This document shows, one piece after another, positions 33,262-40,835 of a stretch of 64,000 bases of DNA. The DNA lies in contig JACCQN010000002.1 of the NCBI GenBank assembly GCA_015709215.1, positions 1 through 64,000 of the forward strand, given 5' to 3'. Positions within the stretch are counted from its first letter, which is position 1. Each line of letters starts with the position of its first letter. A program made the translations under genes and the position numbers. The DNA is from Bacteroidales bacterium (GTDB lineage: Bacteria; Bacteroidota; Bacteroidia; Bacteroidales; F082). The notes beneath the pieces were generated by a model. That model searched no databases. It had not been told where the DNA came from and saw nothing but the letters and a program-made list of their open reading frames with translations.

Positions 33262-33292
33262 TTGACAAGATTTACAATAAGAAATATATTTG
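33262..33292 (+). promoter_or_regulatory. Consensus Bacteroidota promoter
   Basis: TTG at 33262-33264 and TATATTTG at 33285-33292, 20 bp apart, match the primary sigma consensus TTG-N19/20-TAnnTTTG. It should drive the XRE-ImmA operon with a leader of about 150 bases. Confidence 0.7.
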
Positions 33293-33358
33293 CATTCGAA
33301 TCAACAAACGATTATCTATTAAGATCAGAAGTTGATACAAATTTAAGCATAAAAAAGC

Positions 33359-33466
33359 ATGAAACTAAAACAGGTGTCCGTACAGTTATCAACAGCAGGA
33401 AAGAGTTGCTGTAAGAAGGTGCAGGATGCCACCCAAAAAGCTCAGTTATGGAAAGAGAAACCATAG
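33359..33466 (+). CDS. Possible 35-residue leader protein overlapping the regulator gene
   Basis: ATG 33359 opens 35 codons (MKLKQVSVQLSTAGKSCCKK, then VQDATQKAQLWKEKP) ending at TAG 33464. This overlaps the first 19 bases of the XRE-ImmA gene in another frame. It is the first ATG of the predicted transcript apart from none closer to the promoter, is basic and has a Cys pair. Overlap in this form often couples translation. It could also be a chance frame; no homology can be tested here. Confidence 0.35.
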   Translation: MKLKQVSVQLSTAGKSCCKKVQDATQKAQLWKEKP

Positions 33467-34506
33467 GCAAACGACTGCGAAGCGCCCGGCTGATGCGCGG
33501 CCTGACCATGGACGAGCTGATCGGGCAGATGCAGCACAAAGTATCCAAAAACGCCATTTCGCGCTATGAAAATGGCGTGATGGTGCCCCGGCTGAACGTG
33601 CTGGAAGAGCTGGCACGGGTGCTGCAACAACCACTCGACTACTTTATGCGACCCGTATCGGTAGTGGTGAAGGATGTAAAATTCCGCACCAAGAGCGCCC
33701 TGCCGGCAAAAGCACTCGAAAGCATCCAGGCCCAAGCCATCGAGCTGATGGAGCGCTACCTGGAAACCGAACGCCTGCTGATGCACAACAGCAGCTTTGC
33801 AAATCCCATGGCCGGCACTGTGATCCACAATGCCGAAGAGGCCGAAACAGCAGCAAACAGCTGGCGCCAGGCCTGGCAGCTGGGCGAAAAAGGATTGCAT
33901 AACATCTATGGGCTGCTCGAGAAACACCACATCAAAGTGGCCGAGCTGGACAATACCGATGAGGCTTTTGACGGATTGGCCATCACCATCAACGATGATG
34001 CTCCCATCATTATGCTCAACAAACAGATGACTATCGAGCGCCGCCGCTTCACTGCCCTGCACGAGCTGGCCCATCTGTTGTTCAAATTTGATGAACAGCA
34101 TATGAGCAATGATGAACAAGAGAAAGCCTGCCACCGCTTTGCCGGAGCTGCACTGATGCCCTGCAGCCTGCTGCAAAGCCTGCTGGGCAGCAAACGTGAA
34201 TCAGTGCTGCTCGATGAGCTGATCAACATCAAAGAGTTGTATGGCATCAGTTTGCAAGCCCTGATGTATCGTTGTGTAGAGTGTGATATCATCAGTTACA
34301 GAAGGCACCTCAGCTTTAAAAACTGGATAGCGGATAATGTAAAGGAAGAAGGCCTGGGCAGCTATCAGGGCAAGGAAGAGACGAACCGTTTTGAGCTGAT
34401 GGTGCTCAAGGCACTTGATCAGGATCAGGTGAGTTTGAGCAAGGCCGCCGATTTGCTGCGCATGGAAGTGCGACAGTTGAAACAGAAGCTGGAGAGGAGG
34501 TTTTAG
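33448..34506 (+). CDS. XRE regulator fused to ImmA/IrrE metallopeptidase
   Basis: The 352-residue protein has an N-terminal XRE helix-turn-helix (about 5-65, GKRLRSARLMRGLTMDELIG and ISRYENGVMVPRLNVLEELA) and a helical linker. An ImmA/IrrE (COG2856) zinc peptidase domain has HELAH at H205-H209 and the downstream helix with EKACHRFAGAALMP. The C-terminal region is helical. Such fusions bind DNA and relieve repression by self- or substrate cleavage, for example in toxin-antitoxin, mobile-element or stress systems. It lies behind the consensus promoter at 33262 and ahead of two unknown coupled genes, and probably controls this operon. GC content is higher than in the RHS tips. Confidence 0.85.
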   Translation: MERETIGKRLRSARLMRGLTMDELIGQMQHKVSKNAISRYENGVMVPRLNVLEELARVLQQPLDYFMRPVSVVVKDVKFRTKSALPAKALESIQAQAIELMERYLETERLLMHNSSFANPMAGTVIHNAEEAETAANSWRQAWQLGEKGLHNIYGLLEKHHIKVAELDNTDEAFDGLAITINDDAPIIMLNKQMTIERRRFTALHELAHLLFKFDEQHMSNDEQEKACHRFAGAALMPCSLLQSLLGSKRESVLLDELINIKELYGISLQALMYRCVECDIISYRRHLSFKNWIADNVKEEGLGSYQGKEETNRFELMVLKALDQDQVSLSKAADLLRMEVRQLKQKLERRF

Positions 34507-34517
34507 AAGTGAGGGAT

Positions 34518-34650
34518 TGTCGAAGGTCAGAAAGTCAAAGGTCTGAAGGTCGAAGGTCAGAAGGTCAAAGGTCTGAAGGTCGAAGGTCTGAAGGTCGAAG
34601 GTTAGAAGGTCAAAGGTCTGAGGGTCTGAAGGTCGAAGATCTGAAGGTGA
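34518..34650 (+). repeat. 7-8-bp minisatellite (aggtcga / aggtctga)
   Basis: About 17 degenerate copies of aggtcga, aggtcaga, aggtcaaa and aggtctga follow the XRE-ImmA stop directly. The mixed 7- and 8-bp period does not keep a reading frame. Length variation could act on transcript stability between the regulator and the downstream genes. Confidence 0.85.
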
Positions 34651-34929
34651 TCGAGCGGCTTGTGCTGAGCGAAGTCGAAGTAAGCCGAGAGCACCGGAGG
34701 GAAAAGGAAGAAGAGCCAAGGAAAAAGAGCCAAGTAAAAAGTAAAAAGAGCCAAGGAAAAAGGCAAAAGAGAAAAGTAAAAAAATAAAAAAAGAGCTAGC
34801 AAAAGCTTTAGAAATAAAATTAGGAAACATAACTAAGACTAAAACACAAGATGAAAGCAGAAACAAAGAATTTAGAATTAATGGCCGGGAGAACGGCTGT
34901 AAAGACATTATTAATTAAAATAGGAGGAA
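34651..34929. other. Low-complexity spacer
   Basis: After the minisatellite comes purine-rich DNA with repeated agagccaagg and aaaaagt words and then AT-rich sequence. A strong ribosome-binding-like taggaggaa at 34921 touches the next ATG. Together with the minisatellite the gap between the regulator and the next gene is about 420 bases and no gene is visible in it. Confidence 0.6.
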
Positions 34930-35427
34930 ATGAATTATTTGATTTTACCGGAGTCAGATTTTTTGAACGATGCACATGTACGTGCCCATCTGACTAAACT
35001 TGATTTAAGTAGCGTGTCGTTGTTGACAGCAGCGCAGTTTGCCAGAGACTGGGAACCAGAGACCAGGCAATGGGTGAAACAGGCAGTAGCACAGGGAAAG
35101 CTGCAGCTGCTGGAAGTAGAGACCCATCAGCTGGAGGAAGTGCCAGTTCATTGCCGGTCGGCTGCACTTAATTACCTGGAGCAATACCTGCTCTGGTATG
35201 CCACCCAACATCAGCACACGCTGGTAGTCCGCAGCAAAGTTTGGCTGCAAACAACTACAACCGATCAGCCACTGATCTGTTACAGCAATCCCAATCTGAT
35301 TTTTTCAGCTATCAGGATGTTGTATGTGCAGAGTACCAGCAGATCGAAAGCGCTCAACACCCTCATCAAACAACACTATCAGCCCCGGCTGGAAGGTATA
35401 ACCAAAACAAGGAGGGTTGAGCGATGA
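34930..35427 (+). CDS. Unknown protein, first of a coupled pair
   Basis: The 165-residue protein starts NYLILPESDFLNDAHVRAHL and contains ARDWEPETRQWVKQAVAQGK and NYLEQYLLWYATQHQHTLVV. It looks soluble and alpha/beta and ends basic (KTRRVER). No family is recognised. An aggagg sequence sits only two bases before the ATG, closer than is useful for classical initiation. Its stop overlaps the start of the next gene by four bases. The position behind an XRE-ImmA gene would suit a toxin or regulated effector, but there is no motif to support this. Confidence 0.6.
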   Translation: MNYLILPESDFLNDAHVRAHLTKLDLSSVSLLTAAQFARDWEPETRQWVKQAVAQGKLQLLEVETHQLEEVPVHCRSAALNYLEQYLLWYATQHQHTLVVRSKVWLQTTTTDQPLICYSNPNLIFSAIRMLYVQSTSRSKALNTLIKQHYQPRLEGITKTRRVER

Positions 35428-35858
35428 AAAACAAACAAAATTCCATATACAATTTTCTGGTCTTTTTGGTACGATCAGCTCATATGCTCAGCTATCTGTG
35501 GAACACGCGCAAACTGGCAGCACTACCTTGTGAGCAAGATCTTCCGCCTTGTGATTATTGCAGAAGCAGGATGCTTAAGCCAATCGCTGCAGAGGAGCTG
35601 GAAATTCTGCTTTATAAAGCGATGAAAGACCGCCTGCCGCTGCAAGAACCTCCCTGGTATGAATACCTTTTGCAGTATGATCTGGAAATTGTCACCATCT
35701 ATTATCAGGGAGACCGGCAGTATGAACTGCTGCAGTACCAACAGCCACCCAATCCCACCACACCAGCCAATGCCTATTTGTATCCCTATGATCAGCGCAG
35801 GGAAAATATCCGCAAGCTAGGCAAACCCGCCTTAGGACTAAGTCCGCCAAATCAGTAA
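35424..35858 (+). CDS. Unknown protein, second of a coupled pair
   Basis: The 144-residue product starts by ATGA overlap with the previous stop. It begins with a hydrophobic, aromatic stretch (IYNFLVFLVRSAHMLSYLW), has a possible metal site CEQDLPPCDYCRSRM, and continues with acidic helices and a Pro-rich end. No family is recognised. Tight coupling suggests that it works together with the upstream protein. Confidence 0.6.
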   Translation: MKNKQNSIYNFLVFLVRSAHMLSYLWNTRKLAALPCEQDLPPCDYCRSRMLKPIAAEELEILLYKAMKDRLPLQEPPWYEYLLQYDLEIVTIYYQGDRQYELLQYQQPPNPTTPANAYLYPYDQRRENIRKLGKPALGLSPPNQ

Positions 35859-36003
35859 AAACATTCAGCAACCGGGCACGGATTGCGATCTCAAGTAGAT
35901 ATTAAAGTGTATATCAACCGGGAAACGGGAAAATCCGTTATGTGTTTATAATGTTGAAGTGTTCAAAGCTTCAGTAAAGTATTAATTCTAATTATTTTAA
36001 GTA

Positions 36004-36933
36004 ATGAATAAAGTAATAAACAGATATCAAAAATATCGTCAAATAGATCAATTATTCAACGAATTTGAAACCTTGTTTCAGACCAATACGGCAGATCAGG
36101 AAGTCAGGGCTGCCTATAGTGCAAGACTATCTGAAGTAGAAAACCGGATTAACGAGTTGCTGCAGCCAATGCAACCCTATTACAGGGTGCAGCAGGAAGG
36201 CAGAGCACATCTGCGCGAGCAGTTGCGGCTAATGGCAGGCAGAGGAATGGCGCTGGCCAGGCAGTTGAATGATACCCAACTGTATGGTCAGATGCATCAT
36301 GCCTTCACTCAAGCGCGATTAGGAGGATCTTACACGCTCAAAGCCTTGAGTCTTTCAGTAGCCAGCTGGTTGGAAAGCCATGCAGAAGCACTTGCCGGGC
36401 TTGGTGTGAGCGCCGAAATGCTCAGTGCTTTCAGGAGCGAAACAGAAGCCTTTGACGCTGATTTGGATCAGACCAGTATGACTAAATCGCAGCGGAAAGC
36501 TTCGCGCACACAGCTTAAAAACGTGCTGAGTGAGTTGCATGATATGCTGCGAACGCATTTTGACAGCTTTGTGCTGATGCAGCAATCCGGATCGCCGGAG
36601 TTTGCTGAGCGATATCAAAACCTGCGCAGGCGTAAGCCGCAGTATCGCAACCGTGATATTGTGATGCATCCGTCAGAGATTTTTGGTGTGGTGAAGGATA
36701 GTGTAAGCGGTGAGCCGCTTGCCGGAGCCACCATCAATCTGCTGGATCACAGTTATGTGGTGCTTACAAACGAAGACGGAAGCTTTAGCTTTGATGAGTT
36801 GCCGGCAGGCAGTTATACGGTGAGCTGTCATGCACCGGGCTATCAGGTGCCGGAAGTGGTGACGGTTGAAGCCGGTAATAATAGTTTGCTTGAGGTGAAC
36901 TTTGAGCTGCAAGCCCTTGCTGCCACTGCCTGA
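36004..36933 (+). CDS. Helical protein with C-terminal carboxypeptidase-regulatory-like domain
   Basis: Residues 1-210 are alpha-helical (for example EVENRINELLQPMQPYYRVQ and LNDTQLYGQMHHAFTQARLG). Residues about 222-300 form a CarboxypepD_reg-like/Ig-type beta-sandwich: FGVVKDSVSGEPLAGATINL, NEDGSFSFDELPAGSYTVSC and the last strand. No signal peptide is visible, although this fold is mostly extracytoplasmic. It follows the coupled pair after 145 bp and is ended by a strong terminator at 36953. The helical part is unknown to me. Confidence 0.65.
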   Translation: MNKVINRYQKYRQIDQLFNEFETLFQTNTADQEVRAAYSARLSEVENRINELLQPMQPYYRVQQEGRAHLREQLRLMAGRGMALARQLNDTQLYGQMHHAFTQARLGGSYTLKALSLSVASWLESHAEALAGLGVSAEMLSAFRSETEAFDADLDQTSMTKSQRKASRTQLKNVLSELHDMLRTHFDSFVLMQQSGSPEFAERYQNLRRRKPQYRNRDIVMHPSEIFGVVKDSVSGEPLAGATINLLDHSYVVLTNEDGSFSFDELPAGSYTVSCHAPGYQVPEVVTVEAGNNSLLEVNFELQALAATA

Positions 36934-36952
36934 GCCTTCCTTTAACGGATGG

Positions 36953-36988
36953 AAAAACCCGATGACGTTTGTTGTCGGGTTTTTTTTA
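36953..36988 (+). terminator. Rho-independent terminator
   Basis: A stem of aaaacccga and tcgggtttt, with an internal tgacgtttgttg loop, is followed by a run of eight T. It closes the 36004 gene. Confidence 0.85.
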
Positions 36989-37018
36989 TGGAAAACCTTC
37001 ATCCGCCATGGCGGATCC

Positions 37019-37447
37019 AAAACCTTGAAGGTTTGGTGATTAAGATGTCAGGGCTCTGCCCCTGCTGCAATAGCGGAACCCTGTCTGGGTTCTTTAGCAT
37101 GGGCGTGCAGCATAAACGATATAATTTCTTCCTTAGTGCTGTCCCGCTGGGGGTATCGTAATATCGCCAGCAGAAAACCTTCAAGGTTTCCAAAACCTTG
37201 AAGGTTTGGTGATTAAGATGTCAGGGCTCTGCCCCTGCTGCAATAGCGGAACCCTGTCTGGGTTCTTTAGCATGGGCGTGCAGCATAAACGATATAATTT
37301 CTTCCTTAGTGCTGTCCCGCTGGGGGTATCGTAATATCGCCAGCAGAAAACCTTCAAGGTTTCCAAAACCTTGAAGGTTTGGTGATTAAGATGTCAGGGC
37401 TCTGCCCCTGCTGCAATAGCGGAACCCTGTCTGGGTTCTTTACTATG
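37019..37447. repeat. 173-bp tandem repeat, about 2.5 copies
   Basis: Copies begin at 37019, 37192 and 37365, each opening with aaaaccttgaaggtttggtg; the last stops near 37447 at gggttcttta. Each unit ends with the inverted form aaaaccttcaaggttt, so palindromes lie at each junction. Reading frames inside it are artefacts. The stretch 37448-37597 after it is spacer with weaker copies of the 'cggaatccttt...ggttct' words. Confidence 0.9.
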
Positions 37448-37597
37448 GGCTTTGCTTGATCCTACAATATCGGAATCCTTTCCAGGTTCTATTATTACTA
37501 AAGATTAAGGGTTCTTCAATAACGGAATCCTTAGTTAATAATTGAAAGAAATTCTTTTCCTTATTGGTTCTCATCCGAAAAGCATTATTTTTGCTTA

Positions 37598-39457
37598 ATG
37601 CGCTTCCAATTAATATATGACCCTGAACAATGGGATTTTATTCAGGAAAAGCTTTTACCTCTGGTCGAAGGGATTATTGATGATCATGCAGCTTACAGCC
37701 TGGATGAGCTAAAAACACTCAAAGGAGAAACTGCCCTGCTCGTTTATCTTTCAGATGGTGATTTGCATGAAGCTTTGCCCATAGTACTCGAAAACAGGCT
37801 CAAGCTCGCCGTTTTGCCGCACCCCGAGGCAAAGGAAGCCTGTATAGGTTTGGGTGTTAGCCGTCAATTGGAAAAGGCCGTTGATCATCTAAAAAAACTT
37901 GAAGAGCCGGTGCTTACTGATGTGCTGTATTGTAATGATCAAGTAGTTTTTAATCAGGTTTCGGTAGGCGAAACCTTTATGACCAACAGTCATTCGGGGG
38001 CGTTTAATTTCTTTAAGGCTGGGAGTTTCAAAAGCCTTAAAAGATTGGTTAAAACACGATTTTTCAGGGTGAATATTAGTTTACCCAACGACAAAATTAT
38101 CAAAACAGCGGTTGCCGGTATCACCATTTCGGAGCATCGTAAAAGTTCTCTGTTGTCGCGGCTGGTTTTGGAAGAATCCTCTATAAATGATGGTTTGTTG
38201 CATGCTCTGTTGATCAGTCCGAGAAGCATTTCGCAGATGCTGCGTTTTCTTTTTGGCTTTTGGAAAAATGGCAAACGGCTTCCTGATTTTGCTGCTCATC
38301 TGAAGGTTTCATCGCTCCTGCTTGAATTTCCGGAAGGAGAAAAGATTTTTGTACACGATGCAAAAGTGCGTAAAGCTGATAAACTGGAGTTTGGAATGGG
38401 GGAGCAGCAGCTTCAATTGTATCCGGGTGCTCTACTGGAACTGCCCGAATCGACAGATAAGCCTGGCGAACTCATCAAGACCAGTGCATTAGCGGGTGAG
38501 CAGACGGCCCGCGAACTTACAGGCCGCACCATTCCATTGATCAGGCAGGCATCAACAGATGAGTTTAAAGAGCTTTTTCAGCTGCTGCGCGACAATGCCA
38601 AATTAAAATCATCGTATCTGGTGCTTATGGTACTTTCGACCATGCTTGCAACCTTTGGTTTGTTTGCCAATTCAAGTCCCGTAGTAATTGGTGCGATGAT
38701 TCTGGCGCCGTTGATGAGTCCGATTATCTCGCTGAGTATGGGTGCGCTTCGTCAGGATAAATCGCTCATCATTCAAAGTGCGAAAACCATTTTAACGGGG
38801 ATGGGAATTGCGATGCTTTTTGCAGTGATTTTAACCTGGGTTACACCCATTCAGGCTGCCGGACATGAAATATTATCGCGTACCAGACCTAATCTGTTGG
38901 ATCTTGGTGTGGCAGTAATTTCGGGTATTGCCGGAGCCTATGCCCATGCCCGGGAAGAGGTTGCCAAAACCCTTGCCGGCGTGGCCATTGCAGTGGCTTT
39001 GATACCGCCACTGGCTGTTGCGGCTATTGGCTTGGCCTGGCTCGACTGGCAGATTGGGCTGGGCGCCTTATTGCTCTTGGTTACCAATCTAGCCGGAATA
39101 GTGCTGGCTGGTTCGTTCACATTTATGTTGCTTGGGTTTAGTCCTTTCAAATTGGCAACAAGGGGCATGCTTATCTCGCTGTTGGTAGTTTTACTGCTCA
39201 GTATTCCGCTGGCACTAAGTTTTGGGCAAATGGTGCAGGTGCACAGGTTTACGCGGGATATGGAAAAAATGGAATATAAAGGACTATATATCAAGGATGT
39301 GCAGGTGCAAACCTTGAATCCCCTGCGTATTGGTTTGAAACTGGTTACGGAAGAACCTCTGAGTACAGATCAGCTGGATTCCTTTAAACTGGAAGTGGAA
39401 AAGCATTTGGAGCGGGATGTTGAGCTGGAAGTGGTATTGGCGCTTGAGCGAAAATGA
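37598..39457 (+). CDS. DUF389 (TIGR00341-type) membrane protein with DAGK-like N-terminus
   Basis: The 619-residue protein has two parts. Residues about 1-200 resemble the nucleotide-binding fold of diacylglycerol or NAD kinases (LVYLSDGDLHEALPIVLENR, LKLAVLPHPEAKEACIGLGV). The glycines expected in the first active-site loop are weak, so activity is uncertain. Residues about 330-560 form the DUF389 membrane domain: FGLFANSSPVVIGAMILAPL, SPIISLSMGALR, AVISGIAGAYAHAREEVAKT and ALIPPLAVAAIG, with about six helices. The function of DUF389 is not established; a transport or lipid-related role is guessed from the fusion. It is a single gene with a plain ATG start. Confidence 0.8.
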   Translation: MRFQLIYDPEQWDFIQEKLLPLVEGIIDDHAAYSLDELKTLKGETALLVYLSDGDLHEALPIVLENRLKLAVLPHPEAKEACIGLGVSRQLEKAVDHLKKLEEPVLTDVLYCNDQVVFNQVSVGETFMTNSHSGAFNFFKAGSFKSLKRLVKTRFFRVNISLPNDKIIKTAVAGITISEHRKSSLLSRLVLEESSINDGLLHALLISPRSISQMLRFLFGFWKNGKRLPDFAAHLKVSSLLLEFPEGEKIFVHDAKVRKADKLEFGMGEQQLQLYPGALLELPESTDKPGELIKTSALAGEQTARELTGRTIPLIRQASTDEFKELFQLLRDNAKLKSSYLVLMVLSTMLATFGLFANSSPVVIGAMILAPLMSPIISLSMGALRQDKSLIIQSAKTILTGMGIAMLFAVILTWVTPIQAAGHEILSRTRPNLLDLGVAVISGIAGAYAHAREEVAKTLAGVAIAVALIPPLAVAAIGLAWLDWQIGLGALLLLVTNLAGIVLAGSFTFMLLGFSPFKLATRGMLISLLVVLLLSIPLALSFGQMVQVHRFTRDMEKMEYKGLYIKDVQVQTLNPLRIGLKLVTEEPLSTDQLDSFKLEVEKHLERDVELEVVLALERK

Positions 39458-39644
39458 ATCAGCTGATTCTTTGTATAATTCCTGCTCGTTTTTTTTGTTG
39501 AGTCTAATCTAAAAAATGTCCCCAACAGATTTTTCTGTTAGTGCGCTGATAATTATTATGATACAGCTACTTTGAGCTGCGTAACCTGGGGGGAATTAAA
39601 ATAAGATGAGTTTTGGCTAACACACATTCTTACTTAGCGCTATC

Positions 39645-39679
39645 GAAAAAAAAAACGGGAGCCATAACCCCCGCTTTCG
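39645..39679 (-). terminator. Terminator of gapA
   Basis: On the minus strand, gcggggg and ctcccgt arms with a loop gttatgg are followed by a run of ten T. It lies 22 bp after the gapA stop. Confidence 0.7.
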
Positions 39680-39700
39680 TCGTTCAGTAAAATAGTAGTC

Positions 39701-40708
39701 TTAGAGATTAAATTTTTCAGCGAGGTCAACAACGCGGCAGCTGTAGCCCCATTCGTTGTCGTACCAGGCCAGTACTTTTACAGTTTTACCCATTACCATA
39801 GTGCTTTTGGCATCGAAGATAGATGAGTGGCTGTTGTGCACGATATCAACCGATACAATTTCGTCTTCGGTATATTCAAGGATTCCTTTCATCGGACCTT
39901 CGGCAGCTTCTTTGATGGCTGCATTGATCTGATCTTTAGTGGCTTCTGTTTTTAGGTTCACTACCAGGTCAACCAGTGAACCTGTTGGTGTAGGAATACG
40001 AACTGCCATACCATCAAGTTTACCAGCCAGTTCAGGGATAACGATGCCAACAGCTTTTGCAGCACCTGTAGTAGTAGGAATCTGTGAGAGCGCTGCCGAA
40101 CGTGCACGGCGCAGGTCGCTGTGCGGAGCGTCCAGAATAACCTGATCGTTGGTGTAAGCATGGATAGTGGTCATATAACCATTTTCGATACCAAAACGAT
40201 CATTCAACACCTTGGCAACAGGAGCCAGGCAGTTGGTGGTACAGCTTGCATTTGAGATACATTGATCGCTGTCTTTCAGGTCGTTGTCGTTAACACCCAA
40301 AACGATGGTAGCATCGATCTGATCTTTTGAAGGAACACAAAGGATTACCTTTTTGGCGCCATTTTTCAGGTGATCGCCATATCCGCCTTTATTACTTTCG
40401 CGTGAGCGGAAAACTCCGGTTGACTCAACTACCACATCAGGCGTAACAGACCATTTGATATTGATCGGGCTGCGCTCAGCTGTCACAGTAATACGTTTGC
40501 CGTTTACAATGAGGGCATTTTCGTCGTAGGCAATTGTGCCATTAAATTTTCCCTGTGTGCTGTCGTATTTGAGCAAATGTGCCAGCACTTTGGTGTCGGT
40601 AAGGTCGTTGATACCAACTACTTCCATGTTGTTGCGTTCCATGGCGATTTTGAACACATTACGTCCGATACGTCCAAAGCCATTGATTCCAATTTTAATT
40701 TTTGACAT
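39701..40708 (-). CDS. gapA: Glyceraldehyde-3-phosphate dehydrogenase (type I)
   Basis: The complete 335-residue enzyme shows the NAD site INGFGRIGRNVFKIAMERN, the active-site SNASCTTNCLAPV with the catalytic Cys, HAYTNDQVILDAPH, and the C-terminal WYDNEWGYSCRVVDL. It oxidises glyceraldehyde-3-phosphate to 1,3-bisphosphoglycerate in glycolysis. It is a single-gene unit with its own terminator and is divergent from the next gene. Confidence 0.97.
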   Translation of the reverse strand: MSKIKIGINGFGRIGRNVFKIAMERNNMEVVGINDLTDTKVLAHLLKYDSTQGKFNGTIAYDENALIVNGKRITVTAERSPINIKWSVTPDVVVESTGVFRSRESNKGGYGDHLKNGAKKVILCVPSKDQIDATIVLGVNDNDLKDSDQCISNASCTTNCLAPVAKVLNDRFGIENGYMTTIHAYTNDQVILDAPHSDLRRARSAALSQIPTTTGAAKAVGIVIPELAGKLDGMAVRIPTPTGSLVDLVVNLKTEATKDQINAAIKEAAEGPMKGILEYTEDEIVSVDIVHNSHSSIFDAKSTMVMGKTVKVLAWYDNEWGYSCRVVDLAEKFNL

Positions 40709-40809
40709 AGTTCTTTGAAATTTTTGTGATTAATGCTATATTTTAAACAAGCCCAACGGCTTAAAGTTTTTATTTATAGATTTTACACTTCAAAGTTAGT
40801 TGAATTCTG

Positions 40810-40817
40810 TATCTTCG
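40810..40817 (+). promoter_or_regulatory. -7 box upstream of the PPDK-like gene
   Basis: TATCTTCG is one base off TAnnTTTG and lies 18 bp before the ATG at 40836. It makes the upstream in-frame TTG at 40800 an unlikely start. Confidence 0.45.
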
Positions 40818-40835
40818 AATGTTAAAAATATACCT

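Noticed and set aside
33442-34176. Long minus-strand frame of 244 codons
   Set aside because: It lies wholly opposite the XRE-ImmA gene, whose domains are clear; the minus frame is low-complexity His/Gln/Leu sequence.
34509-34787. Open frame rich in RRSEG / QRSEG repeats
   Set aside because: It is the translation of the minisatellite and the purine-rich spacer; the 7-8-bp period does not preserve a frame and there is no start signal.
36999-37366. Two nearly identical minus-strand frames starting METLKVFCWRYY
   Set aside because: They are produced by the 173-bp tandem repeat and have no supporting start signals or protein-like character.
37019-37447. CRISPR-like array
   Set aside because: The repeat is 173 bp with no unique spacers and no cas gene nearby; it is a plain tandem duplication.
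40800-40835. Upstream TTG start for the PPDK-like gene
   Set aside because: The stretch contains a -7 promoter box and gives no protein-like extension; the ATG at 40836 is preferred.
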